This document shows positions 22,880-34,545 of a stretch of 64,000 nucleotides of DNA, piece after piece; position 1 is the stretch's first letter, and each line of letters opens with the position of its first letter. Source of the stretch: Lepeophtheirus salmonis (taxonomy: Eukaryota; Arthropoda; Copepoda; Siphonostomatoida; Caligidae); NCBI RefSeq assembly GCF_016086655.4, contig NC_052138.2, positions 36,963,403-37,027,402 on the forward strand. The letters run 5' to 3'. The notes beneath the pieces were generated by a model that ran no database searches, was not told the DNA's origin, and saw only the letters and a program-made list of their open reading frames with translations. The position numbers were made by a program, and so were the translations under genes.

Positions 22880-23838
22880 AAACATGAGTGAAAAGGAATC
22901 AAAAAGTTTCGGATCTTCTCGACGTAGATGTTGATTAAAAAAATTCAGACATTGTGGGCGTGACCGTGAGGACAGTCCAGAACATCAGGGTGGCCAAGGA
23001 GTAAAAAGGAAGGCAGGGAGTGGAGGAAATGGTTTGAAGGGAGATGAAACATTTCTCAAGTCTCTGGAGGCCAAGATCAAGGAAGATCCAACAGTATCAA
23101 TGCGCCGCTTGGTTCACAAGTTCAACGTGAACGAGATCACCATCAAAAGGGCAGTTTATGATGACTTTGGCCTTAAGAGCTTTTTTTTAGGACTCCAAGA
23201 CATCTCCTTACCGACAGGATAAAGGCTTGAGAGATGCAAAAAAATTCTTTATTCCTTAAAGAGTAATCGGTTTACTGTGAAGATCTTCTAAAATCGACCA
23301 GGTTTTGAACCATAGAAACGTCAGATTTATAGCAGCAACATCTGAGGAAGTCCAGGACACCTTCAAGACAAAACATCCGGCCCAAAAATGTGCTTGGGAG
23401 TCGTGGCCTATGATGCAAAGAAAATGGATCCTTTTTTCCCAAGCCCAATGAGAAAATCGCGCTGAGGCCTATTATAGGGGCCTGAGGGGGAAAAGGGCCC
23501 CGTCCAGCCCTGATCTCAATCCCCTCGACTTCAGTGTGTATAGTGTCTTAGAGAGGATGGTCCGTAAGACATTACACAGAAATGTGCCAGATCTCCAGGC
23601 CAGCATCAAAAAGCAATGGGCCAACATTTCCGCCGACCTGTGGCAACCTGTGCAAAGTTACGACCTCGTATTTAGGCAGTGATAGAGGCTGGAGGCGGGC
23701 CATATTTAATCATTCTTACCGAGATTGATTGCTGAAATTTTTCCAATAACATTTTTGATTATACTTTTGTAATAAAAAGTTATTAAGGTTTTGGTTTTGA
23801 TTCGAGATCGTGGAAAATTTTCCTGTCGCACTCTGTAT
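22880..23838 (+). mobile_element. Tc1/mariner-like element, family B, near full length but decayed
   Basis: The order of transposase blocks is intact. VTVRTVQNIRVAKE (helix-turn-helix, near 22960) is followed after a frameshift by KAGSGGNGLKGDETFLKSLE and DPTVSMRRLVHKFNVNEITI (second helix-turn-helix, 23070-23135). RLERCKKIL begins near 23226. The SDEK block with the first aspartate is eroded. MCLGVVAYDAKKMDPFF follows near 23385. The second-aspartate block is deleted, and SSPDLNPLDFSVYSVLER near 23503-23555 carries the third aspartate, followed by RNVPDLQASIKKQWANISAD. The 3' end (cctgtcgcactctg) stops at 23838 beside TA. Several stops and frameshifts make it dead. Confidence 0.82.
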
Positions 23839-24449
23839 AATTGTGAAAGTCCTATTTATTCTTTACGCAGCAAAAAGTTAAGACTATTGGTATGGACATA
23901 CTCCTTAAAGATTTCACTAGGTGCTGAAGAGGTTTGATGTGAGTGGAAAATTTATCATTTGAATTACTGAGCGAATGGAAAACGACATATCTAATCCGAT
24001 ACTTTTTTTTAAATGTGTATATTTGATTTAAAAATTAACAGATAATTATTGTGTTATTTCTTTTGTTTCTTTAATTAGTTATAACTTTTCCTATGAAATA
24101 TCATTGTTTTTCATATGTTTCATTAACTAACAAATACAACATACCCATTGACTTGTTCATATCTATAAGACAAATTTATTTGAATGACCCCAAAAATAAC
24201 AACTATTCCTATAAAATGATATAACTTATGAGCAAGTTATAATTTATAAAGGAATATATAATTTCTAAATTTACGGATAAATTTATTGTTTTGTGTAATA
24301 AGAACAAAAAACGAATAAACATACCCAAAAATATAATCCCAATCCTCTACTCATTACATTTCTACAAAAAAATATATAAAATCTAAAAATGAAATATGCT
24401 ACTACAATACTTCCATAAGCACCAATGTCAAAAAAACTTTTTTTTAAAT
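23839..24449. other. no gene seen
   Basis: AT-rich without recognised features. Confidence 0.5.
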
Positions 24450-24761
24450 CCTCTGAATATTTGAATATGTACATTACCCACATTGTCTTTGTTACATCTC
24501 TTTCCGTAAATCCTTTGCCATATTTTTATAAATGTGGAGTAAATTTTCATTCGTTTTTTCCGCCAAACACATGTACAATTCTTTTTTATCTCAGCGACAT
24601 AATTAAATTTCTTTATGGCAGTAATACCTGACTCAATAGCTCCTTGTATTTTCGGACATTCCTGCAAGAGATGGACTATTTTGTAGGAAATAGCCTGATA
24701 GAAATTGCACATTGTTTTTGGCGAAAGCACACCGGAAACTTTTAGAATGCTAGAAAGGAAT
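24428..24761 (-). CDS. possible exon of unknown protein
   Basis: On the minus strand a pyrimidine tract and AG (aaattcctttctag) precede an open frame reading ILKVSGVLSPKTMCNFYQAI, SYKIVHLLQECPKIQGAIES, then GITAIKKFNYVAEIKK. It stays open to 24428 (about 110 codons). Codon choice in the first 50 codons is mixed rather than purely AT-driven, and a donor-like GG|GTAATG occurs downstream near 24475. Frames of this length also arise by chance in this DNA. I do not recognise the family, and no partner exons were found. Confidence 0.25.
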
Positions 24762-25017
24762 TTAAAATCAAATCATTTTTCGGCAGAGTTTAAATATGAT
24801 TGAAAGATAATCTTAACATTACTGCTATTTACAACCCTTTCAATAAAAAAATAAACATTTTCAATTTAATTTTAGACTAGAACAAACTTATATTGACCTA
24901 TTATTGGTTCAAAGTCAATGATATTTAAGGATAAGAGTGGCATTGGGGTCTGTGTCTACTCCCTAAAAAAACGACTGTTGTACCACTAATTAAAATATAA
25001 ATCTTAACATAGTAGAA
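24762..25017. other. no gene seen
   Basis: AT-rich spacer before the family B 5' fragment. Confidence 0.4.
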
Positions 25018-25428
25018 ATTTGATCAACATCCCGGATGTCCTCTAACTTCTTACGGATACGCTGAACAGTCCGTAAATTCACTCCTAAGGTTGAAGCAAT
25101 CGTTGAATTGGAGATTTCACCTCCATTATTAACCAATGCCATGACTACGGCGGACCTCGAAAGCTCCTCGTTTCACTTATAGCTCTTTATCTCCTCATAT
25201 GATAATGCCATGATGCTAACTGAACTACGTATCGTCAGCTGAGATGAATAGCTTTCCTATTTGGTAACCGGTTTTTTATTTGATAATGTCGTCTTCAAGT
25301 TATCAAGGTTTAAATTAGGCGACAATCTGATCCCCGCTCCCAAGATCACAAGGTTTGTGAATTGCTGAGTGAAATAAATTGTAGTATACATTATATTTCA
25401 ATTTTCTAAATTTGAAATCCCCACCCTG
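25018..25428 (-). mobile_element. family B-related Tc1/mariner 5' end with N-terminus
   Basis: The terminal repeat (ccccaccctg, ending 25428 beside TA) leads on the minus strand into an ATG at 25211 and MALSYEEIKSYK. After one stop, the frame reads NEELSRSAVVMALVNNGG and then TIASTLGVNLRTVQRIRKKL, a clear helix-turn-helix with the conserved RTVQRIRKKLED. The matching block in the copy at 22880 is VTVRTVQNIRVAKE. Everything after about codon 65 is missing. Confidence 0.72.
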
Positions 25429-27093
25429 TATATCTTGAAGGTAAAATGCCATTAAATTTTGAGAAGTCAAAGCATAAAATCGCCCATAACTTTTGAACAA
25501 ATTGAGATATATTACTCAAATTACATTTTTGAGGAAAATAATTTTTAGTGGGAGATTTTTGATTTACTGAGTGTCCATTTCCGTTTTTTAAGATACACTT
25601 CCCCGACTTTTGATTACAAAGGGCTTACTAATAACAATAATGCTAAGCTTCCCACAGTGAAAATGCTTTTTATAACGCCATTAGGGAACTGGGTATTATG
25701 ACAACTCAAAAAATTACATGATAATCAGTTAAATGATTATCATAAATATTTAATATTTTAAATTGTTCCATCCACTTCGCCTTCTTAAATATTAATTAAA
25801 ATGCTAAAAATATTTGTATAAATATATTTATAGTTAGATATGTTACAAAAAAATTCTAATTCTATTTTTTCCTTTTAAACATAATTTATCTAATAAATAA
25901 TGCTAAAAAAACCTTTTGATACAAAAAGGATGTCTCTAGCTACAATATTAGGTAAGTTATGGCCAATTTTATTTTCAAAGTTTGACGTCTTTTTTTTTGT
26001 ATTGTTTATGTTATAACCTACACCAAAATCCATGATCTAATAAAACATAATATTTTAATAAAACAATACAATTTTCTGAAACATCAAGAGAATTAATTGA
26101 AATTTTCATGAATTACAGAATACAATATGTGCAAAAGATGTTGCTTTTAAATACTTGCAATTGAGTTGTATAATATGAAATTCGAGTATATGAATATCTT
26201 TCCATGCTCTCCACACAGTTAATGATAGTTATTGAAAATAAAAGAGAGGTTAAAAATTAATACAAAGTACTTTTATGTTCACAGAAATAAAAATCAAAGG
26301 TCCTACCTAATGTTGGGTTTAAAATTAATATACGTTTCATAAACAGAATTTTTGAACACTTTACAAAAAACTAAATAAATAAATGTTACAAAATTCATTA
26401 TAACTTTTATTTGATCCATTAGACTTTTCATGTAACTTTAAAAGCTATCTTAAGAAGACTTATTTCCTAGAAAATGGGGCAATTAAACAAAGTAACAGTT
26501 GAAAAAGAAATTAACAGGGTGAAAGATTAAGAATTTATCTACATTAAATATATGTGACGTCAAATTGATTTTCCCAATTTGAAGTAATAAACATCCAATA
26601 TTTCCACGGGGACCCCAAAACACTTCTTCACTTCTGCGCACGCGCTTCCTGCAAGATTTTCCCTTATATTTATAAATCCTTGTATTAAAATAATCTTAGC
26701 AACAGTAGATTGGTGTTCCAATAGGATATAGATTATTATTCTTGTATTAAAAAACATTAAATTGTTTGTTTTTGATAAAAATTACTATGAAATATTAATT
26801 ACATTATAATAAATCAAATTAATAAAAAAATAATATCTACAATATCATCATTTTGTAGGTACCGTTTCGATAAAGAAATATTTATGTATATATGAGAGTT
26901 TTTCACGATAGAATAGATTTGAATAAAATTTTGATGTGGTAGTATTGATAGTTCTATTTAATTTATTGAAATTTTGGATCTGTAACTCCATCCAACTCTG
27001 AGTTTTGAGGCCTCAAAGATGTATAAATGATCATTTTGATGAATATTTGATTAGTGACATCTCGTAAACAAAAGTAATTATAGACAAGCTATA
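25429..27093. other. no gene supported
   Basis: One TGACGTCA palindrome lies at 26555-26562. A 65-codon minus-strand frame (26757-26560) has a protein-like stretch (NLAGSACAEVKKCFGVPVEI), but nothing else supports it. Confidence 0.4.
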
Positions 27094-27485
27094 CATAGCA
27101 GGACATTAAAATTGAGACACTTTGATTTTTAATCTTCAACAATATATAATTTATTAATTACCAATAGAATATTAACAAAATTAATACCATACATAAATGT
27201 GAGTCTGAGCTATCTTAATCATTAATATAGCGACCCTTAGTGGCAATGATGGCTTTCAGGGAGTGATGGAAGGCGTGAAAACCGCTGTCGCCTTCCCCTT
27301 AACGTGCACCCAAAAAAGTGTAATCAGTCAGGTTGGTATCAGGGTAGTAGGGGTGCCAAAATTGTCAAATAGAGTTCAAAAGACTCATTCAAAAGTGTCT
27401 TGCAATGGAGATGATGGGGGTATTTCATTTCTGGTGTAAAAAGTGGACCCTCCACCCTCACAAGCATATTTTCACTCACATATTA
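27094..27485 (-). mobile_element. family A copy 4, 3' part
   Basis: The degenerate 3' inverted repeat (catagcaggacattaaaatt) begins beside TA at 27092-27093. It is followed by the family 3' untranslated part, the last codons (gcgacccttagtggcaatga) and the C-terminal coding block. The family-wide internal deletion junction is present: 'gtgccaaaattgtcaaatag' passes directly to the aatgaaagaaac-type block. Similarity fades after about 27485, so the 5' half is lost. Confidence 0.8.
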
Positions 27486-28910
27486 AATGTAGAACCCTTC
27501 TAATTTCAAAAGAAAATTGTAGATTTGAAAGTCATGGTCTTAGGAGTAATGGTGTAACGGTTAACTATCATATTTTCATCTATATATGTTATTTTTTACA
27601 GTTAAATTATTTTTTCTTATAAAACTGAATGTTCGGTGTAACTTTTTTTTTTAATTTGCTATAAATAAACCAGGGATTTTTATAAATTATAGCTTAAATT
27701 TAAAGTCCTTACTAATATCAATATGAAGGATTATCAAAACATGCTATAGAATTTCCAGAAGGAGTTGATAATCCCTACATCATCTGTATTTATCTAATCT
27801 AAAAAAATATTTTTTTTTGTCATGAAGAAGTATTGTTATATATTAGGGCGATGCAGTTACCTCAACATTCTCAGAATCAGCAGAACCTAATTTTAGTACT
27901 GCAAAGAAGTAAGTAGGACACAAATACAAAATTTTAGCAAATTTGCTAAACATTAACCTCAAATACAATTGAAATTTCTAAACGTGTATGAAGTAAAAAA
28001 ATAAATATTATGGGGGTAAACAAACATACTGAAAAGTAACATATTTTTATAATCAAATCAGGGATATCTAACAATTTTTTAATGTAACTTAACTTTCCTT
28101 GATTCTATCAAGCAATAAGTGATCGCTCTTAGACTGTTAATTAAGTAAAGAAGACATTATCAAACTTTGTTTCAGAAAATTGAAAAAAAAAAAGTAATCT
28201 ACAAGGGCTGACGAATGAGAAAGAAAAATATGTTAAAGGTCTGGTTCTTTTTGGAATTTGAAAGAATAAGTAACATTGGTTTTGCAATTTTTTAATTGTA
28301 AATCCCTCATGACCAGCCGACTAATTAACTATCAGACTATTTGGGAAGATGAGTTGAGAAGTATCATCTTGGCAGGTTCAGCCTGCTATGTCTCTCACTC
28401 AATAAAATTCCTAAATCCAGATCTGAGTCATGGTATTTCGAAGGAAAATAAATCCGGCACCTTCCATCAACTTCACAGAATCATAAAAGTATTTTAAAAA
28501 GGGTATTAATAAATTTTAACAAATATTTATAATGATTGTTATCTTGAATTTTTACTGTTGTTTATTTAAGGATTAATTTTTAAAATATTTGTTGAAATTC
28601 TACCCCTGGAGCATTAAGTATAAACTATAATGTTTATATATGTACTTATTACGCAATTGCTTCGGTTTATTTATATATGTATATCTTCTATATAATATAT
28701 AAACCAAATAAAGAATGTTCAAGAAAATTAAATAAAATAATAATAGTTTTTCTTTTTCAGTTATTTTCTTTTTTCACTAATTATTATCTTTATATAATTA
28801 TATAAATTTATAATTAAAATTAAATTAGTAACTACTTTACACATACATACATCGATCATTCGTCGATTTTTAAATACCAACTACTTTTTTTTGCTAACTG
28901 CTTCTTTGAT
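27486..28910. other. no gene supported
   Basis: An open frame at 28276-28497 (73 codons) has no recognised motif. The rest is AT-rich. Confidence 0.45.
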
Positions 28911-28913
28911 TTT

Positions 28914-28964
28914 GAAGGGTATTCCCTTCAGGGCATGGCACAAGATATTTCTTGTGCCATGCCC
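28914..28964. repeat. two adjacent perfect hairpins, both with loop TATT
   Basis: The first hairpin has 6-bp arms (gaaggg 28914-28919, cccttc 28924-28929). The second has 15-bp arms (gggcatggcacaaga 28931-28945, tcttgtgccatgccc 28950-28964). Both enclose the loop tatt and they are one base apart. The second is much richer in G+C than its surroundings. Function unknown. Confidence 0.95.
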
Positions 28965-28969
28965 CTTGC

Positions 28970-30960
28970 TGTAGACTCTTTGTCTCAAAGTCAGTAATTT
29001 CGATACCATGTATGTATGTTTTGATGTCATTTCTATCTTGATCAAAAAATAATACTTATGGTATGAGTTCGTCAGTTAGGTACCATAAATGTGATTTTCA
29101 CAAGTAGTATTGCCCTTTATATTGCTGATTAAGTTGTTGACTGGTATGAGATCATTCAAAGGTGCTGCTGAAACAACAAAACAAACTCCATCGCCCAACT
29201 CTCTGCCAACCCCAGAAATACAATTTAAAGGGTCACTAAGAAGCTGGAGATTTCTAACAACATCACCAGAAAAGTCCAGGACAAGTCTCAGCTGAAATAA
29301 GCGACTCCTACATTCAAGCTAACGCCAAGTGAAATATTTACTTGTGAGTCTTTATAACCTTACACCGATCCTTAAATAAAAAGTAAGTAAATTAGGCCCA
29401 TAATAAATGTATCAAAGTTGGTTTCAATTCTTGTGCATGACCCTGTATATATATATAATAGAGCATCAACTATAATATATTTAAACTTAATGATATTTGT
29501 ACAAGATGGATGTCTGGTTATAACTACATTATACTCAATCTACAACTTTTTTATAAATACCCGTAAGGCAAGTAACTATAATTTGAAATAAGTAATATGT
29601 ACAATCTTAGTTTCAACCCTATATGAAAGGCCTCTTTATGCATTAAAATAACAAGCTTGGTAATATTTTTTGTGCACTTCAAAGATACAAAAATCCATTG
29701 GGACTACTCTATAATAATTTGTTTTACTTAAAACTTTTAAGTATGGAATATGTTGACATTGAAATTATTATTATTTTTTATAGGTATCATGAAACTTTAT
29801 GCGCTTCACTTTTTTTAAAACCCTGTTGATGGTATTTACTTGTATTATAAATGATTGAAAACAACTACTTTTTTATATCTCTGTTCATGAAACAATTATT
29901 TCAAATGTTAAAAAAAAAATTGTTTCTTTTTTTTTTAACAACAATGTCTTTATTTTTAATTGTTTCTACCAAAAAAAATAAAATTCTTAACAGGAAAATT
30001 GCGTTTGTATAAAAACATAATTCAACATTATAGTTAAAAATTAATTTCCCTTCTAAGTACCTAAGAATAAAAAATAAACCAAAAACAATCATATTTACAC
30101 ATACACTAAAAGAATATAAAACCCGACTAAGAAATTTATCAAGAAACCTTTTCTGAAAGGTATAAGACATGAAAAAAGAATGATAAAAGATAAAAAAAAC
30201 AAACACTCATTCTACGACAAGTATCATACAGTCAGACTTATTATTTTTTTTTTTTTGTAATGTTTTCTTTAATGTCTCATGATAAAACTATGTAAACTCA
30301 GTAGTCTAAGAAAAATAACGGTCAAAAAGTGTAATGTAACACTGTGCTTCCTCACCATTACAAAAAATTACTGTATATTTTATTATCACCTATCGATTAT
30401 TTGCGTATGTTCCTCATATGAGTTTTTTTTACGATGAAAGTTGAATTCGAATAAGCTTTGGTTCAGTTGTTATAAATTATCAACAATTATATATTGAACA
30501 TTTGGGTGGAATAGGCTCACTATTAATTGATATGGGTTTTTTGATGTTCCTTAATTATTCAAACATGGGGTTACACAATTAAGTTAACAACATGATATAT
30601 CCATAACACTATGCAACATTTTTTTTTTGTCCGCAGGGTAAAACCCACATTTATATATTCATTTTAATTATAGACACTAAAATGAATATTACAAAATTCA
30701 TCCTGCAATTGGTTTGTCTTTTCAAATCTTTGTTAATATATATTTTTTTAGTTAAAACTTCGTCTTAGAGTAATACTTTGAAGTTAAATAGATGCAATTT
30801 AAAGGTAATAAACATTGAAAAAATACATTTCAGCATTCGAAAGATAAACTATTTACAAAGTTACCTTGAATTTACTTTCTACAGGATGGGTCTAATCATA
30901 CCAAAATTCAAGTAAATCTAATAAAAAAGCTAATATACATATTTTAATGTTCCCTTACTT
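28970..30960. other. no gene supported
   Basis: A GC-richer stretch at 29150-29330 has a broken coding-like frame (SLRSWRFLTTSPEKSRTSLS) of unknown origin, and a (TA)n run follows at 29447-29457. The minus-strand frame at 29901-30206 is a low-complexity F/I/N/K-rich chance frame. Confidence 0.4.
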
Positions 30961-32466
30961 CAGCGTTTCCCAAAGTGGACGATACTGCACCCTGGGGCGG
31001 TGATGTGAAAAAGGATGATTACAGGGTGGTAGAACAAAAAGTGGTGATTAGATATCTTTACAAAAAACATACAAATTGATCTTCAAAATTTAAAAAAAAT
31101 GTAACTACAAGGTAGCAGTATTGACTATTGTCCTCTTGATACGATACAAGTACGTTATATCTAGATTGTTTTAATTTATATTATTCATACTGCTAAGAAT
31201 AAATACTTATAGTTTTGTTAAAAACACAGAATTACAGAAAAGTAAGATCCCACAACTAAATCCCAAATTCAGTCCTTAAAACTTCAAGCATGTATTCATT
31301 AATGTCTAGTAAATTTGAAACTGTATATATTAAGACATTCTTTGCATCGACTCTCTTTAATTTCTTTAAATATTTAAACTGCAGGTCCTTGAGAGTCATA
31401 TAAACTACTTGTTTGCTACTTCGATAAAAGTTAAAGACATATTTTTACTGATTGCTCGATCCGGTAAAGCTAACACGATTGGTTAGTAAGAAAGCCAATC
31501 ATGGAGTTTATATCTCTCAGTAATAACTCAGTTCCAGGAAGAATAAATGCAATGGCTGAAAACATAGAAAATAAATTGTGCAACTTAATTCATCTTGCAA
31601 TTAAATGAGTCTATTTTACTAGGAAGTGAATAAGTGCTTCTTTCTTCTGTTATGCTAAATAAGCATTGATAATTTTTCCAAGAGAAAAAACATCCCACTT
31701 GCTCAAATTCTTGCAGTGCAATAGATGGTGAACCATCCATGATAGCTCCTCATTGTTGCTTCATCCGTTTCTTGAAAATCCGTACCTGGTATACGTGTTG
31801 TTCTTTGTGTAATTTACATGCCACATCTGGTAGTCTTAACATCTTAGTAGTCACCTTCACAAATCAATCAATGCTATAATCACAGCAGTAAATAAGACAT
31901 TCTTTTAATTTATAGACTATTTCGACAGCTTGAAATTAATAATGATGCAGATTTGGAGCGTTTATTGATACACATGGAAATTACATGTCTATCAAAGGGA
32001 AACTTTTGAAACTTTATATATTTTGTCCGACTCTAAAACAGATCTTTGTATGGATCTAAAAACGTAAAGGATGACATTACATATTTTCAGATATAATCAC
32101 AAAGCTCATTGAAATTAATTTGCAGTTGCAAGGATATTATATCAATCATTTCTTAGTTTGATCTGTTATCTCCACCTTCCTTTATGTTATTCAAATGCAA
32201 TTTAGCCTGCCCTGAAATTTACCAGTTTCCAAGCCGCTATGACTTGGATAACGAAAATAAAACATCTAATTATCACCTTCAAGTATACATATTGTGCTCT
32301 CCCGGAAGAGTTACAACGATACATGTCTGAACGATATCAGGATCTTTTGTAGGTAATAGTACACGACTGGGTTGTCAATCCATTCTTAAAAGTCGGCAGT
32401 GAGGAAACACGAGTGGTAAAGCAAGAAATATCTTTTTTAATCAAACACAACGGGTACATTGTATAA
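30961..32466 (+). mobile_element. hAT transposon remnant with decayed transposase
   Basis: The 5' end (cagcgtttcccaaagtggac) is a hAT-type terminal repeat. The plus strand then shows, in order and in changing frames, blocks of a ZBED/GTF2IRD2-like hAT transposase: FLLIARSGKANTIG (31440-31482), LSNNSVPGRINAMAENIENK (31517-31580), AIDGEPSMIAPHCCFIRFLK (31718-31777, family form TDGAPAMIG), NDADLERLLIHMEITCLSKG (31941-32000, family form LLLHTEVRWLSKGN), INLQLQGYYI (32115), YQFPSRYDLDNENK (32220), and EELQRYMSERYQDLL then HDWVVNPFLKVG (32305-32400). Many stops and frameshifts. No BED finger or 3' terminal repeat found, so the 3' end is approximate. Transposase once did cut-and-paste with 8-bp target duplications. 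Confidence 0.82.
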
Positions 32467-32900
32467 GTTTGTCTGCACGTCTGTCTGTCCTGGAATTGGA
32501 GACAACGACAATGGATAGTTGAAATTCAATTATTGCAACCTTCTAAAAGTTAAGAATATATCATTGGATTCGTAAGAGAGGTATCCAGACTTTTTCAAGA
32601 TATTCGGGCAATTAGCACTTTGAGGATCATGAAATCAAATGGAAGATCTCATAATGCGGATTATCATTGTCAGTGGACTGAGGCCGGAGGATATCCCCCA
32701 TAATAAAGTAAAGCACCATAGTTTTTCTTTGTATCGACCATGAATCATTACAGTATAATTAGAGGATAAATGTAATTAGTATCAATCATGGTGATGAACT
32801 TCTATGTCATGAAATCCAATAATTCCTGTACCAGAATATTTCTATAAACATACATAAATATTTATTAGTAAAAGATTGCAATTATTCATTTTAGACTATC
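32467..32900. other. no gene seen
   Basis: The stretch begins with a gtctgtctgtcc-like run. I found no hAT 3' terminal repeat here. Confidence 0.4.
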
Positions 32901-32968
32901 CACTGTCGCTCTCTCCAATTTCAAGATAGAAAGAGAAAGTATGACGTGTGGGCAAAGTTATACACTGT
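32901..32968. repeat. dispersed repeat R1, copy 2
   Basis: Ungapped match to 8301-8371 at close to 80% identity; shared gagaaagtatgacgtg core. Confidence 0.65.
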
Positions 32969-33250
32969 ACCCAAACACGACATTGAGCTAGGTCCAAAGC
33001 TCAAAATATATTACCTGTATCCTATGTTATGATATAATGTGTAAATGAAATTTTGTTACTTTTCCAAAATCAAATTTTGTTGGATGGGCCTTTAGTGTAA
33101 TTGCCTTGTTTTTTTCTTCAATCAAATGAACAAGCTTAGAATTACCGAACTTGGGTATAAACGTCTTCTTTTTACTAAGTTCAACCCTACAAGTTTATAT
33201 TGAAACAAAAGGGTGCCAGCCTGAGAAAAGATCGGGAAACTCTGCTGTTA

Positions 33251-33450
33251 TTGGTTAGATGGAGTTGCACTGATTAAGGATAAGTAAACATTATAGTATT
33301 AAAATTGCTCTTTGGGACCAAGGAATTGTCTATGAAGTCCATATACGTCATGTATATTTCCTTCTGTAGGAATAACTCGAACCTAGGCACATTGAGCTCT
33401 AGAGAATAATTTCTCCCGAGCATGTTGCCCATTTAGCTACGTCGTTCCAT
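33251..33450 (-). mobile_element. tRNA-derived SINE, copy 3
   Basis: The minus-strand copy has the best preserved promoter of the three. Box A-like gtagctaaatgggc starts near 33437, and box B-like aggttcgagttattcc begins near 33380, with 44 bp between the motifs, within the range of tRNA genes with long variable arms. The 3' tail is cttaatcagtgcaactccat then ccaat, ending near 33251; the terminal aaaggaacat of the other copies is missing. Confidence 0.78.
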
Positions 33451-34184
33451 TTTTTTACATTGCTTTTTGTTTTTGGTAAAAAATAAAAATTAACACTATA
33501 AAGATTTGCCATAAAAAAGCTCAATTTGATTGATTTTTCAGTGTAACTTTTAATTTTCTTATGGACTACTAAATGAATATGCATTTTAAAGTTGCATGAA
33601 AAAGACATTCCAAAATAGAATATAATTTTTTTATTATTATATCATTAATTGTAATGATAATTTAATCTTATGGACAAGAAGATTGACCACAGCTTAAACA
33701 GGATTTATATTCAATAAATTAAATTAATATTCATTTTTTATGGATTGAATAATTTAATCGACATATTTATATTTAACTTCAAAATATATAACCTTTGTCT
33801 CTGCTTATTGATTAAATATTCCATAAGAGAATTAAAATTTAAATTGATAAAATTAATGAAAATTAACTTTTTTTTAGAGCAAATCCTTTTAAGTATATAT
33901 TGTTTCTAAATAAGATATTTCAATTTTATCGATTTTTGTATGATTAAATTTTTTTTTGTAGAAACTGTATTGAAATTAACATTGATAATAATTTAATTAT
34001 ATTATATTATGTTTTTTTTTCTCTATTATCTTAGCTTTAATTTTCGTTTGGGGATATTTTTTTAAAAACCAGTATCAATTGATTCTGGTGCTCAATTAAT
34101 GGCAATACCAAAACAGTAAAAGTATCTAACTACATAGAAAAATATAAAGACCATATAAATTTTCAAGGAATAATAAAATGACAC

Positions 34185-34185
<1 letters not shown>
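33451..34185. other. no gene seen
   Basis: Very AT-rich, with T8-T9 runs. No motifs. Confidence 0.5.

Positions 34186-34225
<40 letters not shown>
34186..34225. repeat. A40 homopolymer
   Basis: An uninterrupted run of 40 A, the longest homopolymer in the window. No matching retroposed copy or target duplication is evident beside it. Confidence 0.95.
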
Positions 34226-34227
<2 letters not shown>

Positions 34228-34374
34228 ATAGTTTTTTTTAGAATTTTTTAAATAATTCCTTGCAATGTTAAAAATAAATGTACAAATTTCCATTTTCTTT
34301 GCTTTGGTTGCATACACACAGTACTGTAATTTTACGAAAACTCCATGTAGGTTTACATCACTTTTTTTATATAA

Positions 34375-34535
34375 GAAAAAAAAACCTGTCGCTTTATTGG
34401 CCTTCCAAAAACCACTTCTAGTTCTTCTGCCAATGTGTCATATATTGGCCACAGTGTTTTACCTTCACATAGAATGTAAGATGTTGCTTCTTGCTCTTCC
34501 CTTCAAAAGTAGCGAAGTTTGTCGTTGCTGACACT
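34375..34535 (-). pseudogene. coding-like fragment, unknown family
   Basis: On the minus strand a frame reads NDKLRYF, a stop (TGA), then REEQEATSYILCEGKTLW and PIYDTLAEELEVVFGRPIKRQ before running into A/T-rich DNA near 34380. The glycine, proline, tryptophan and acidic content is unlike chance frames in this DNA. It may be a fragment of a transposon protein or an old host exon. I do not recognise the family. Confidence 0.4.
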
Positions 34536-34545
34536 TCCAGTGTTC

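Noticed and set aside
29901..30206. Minus-strand open frame of 101 codons rich in F, I, L, N and K
   Set aside because: Low-complexity translation of A/T runs, as expected by chance; ends in a poly(A/T) stretch.
34126..34317. Minus-strand frame with a long poly-Phe stretch
   Set aside because: It is the translation of the A40 homopolymer.
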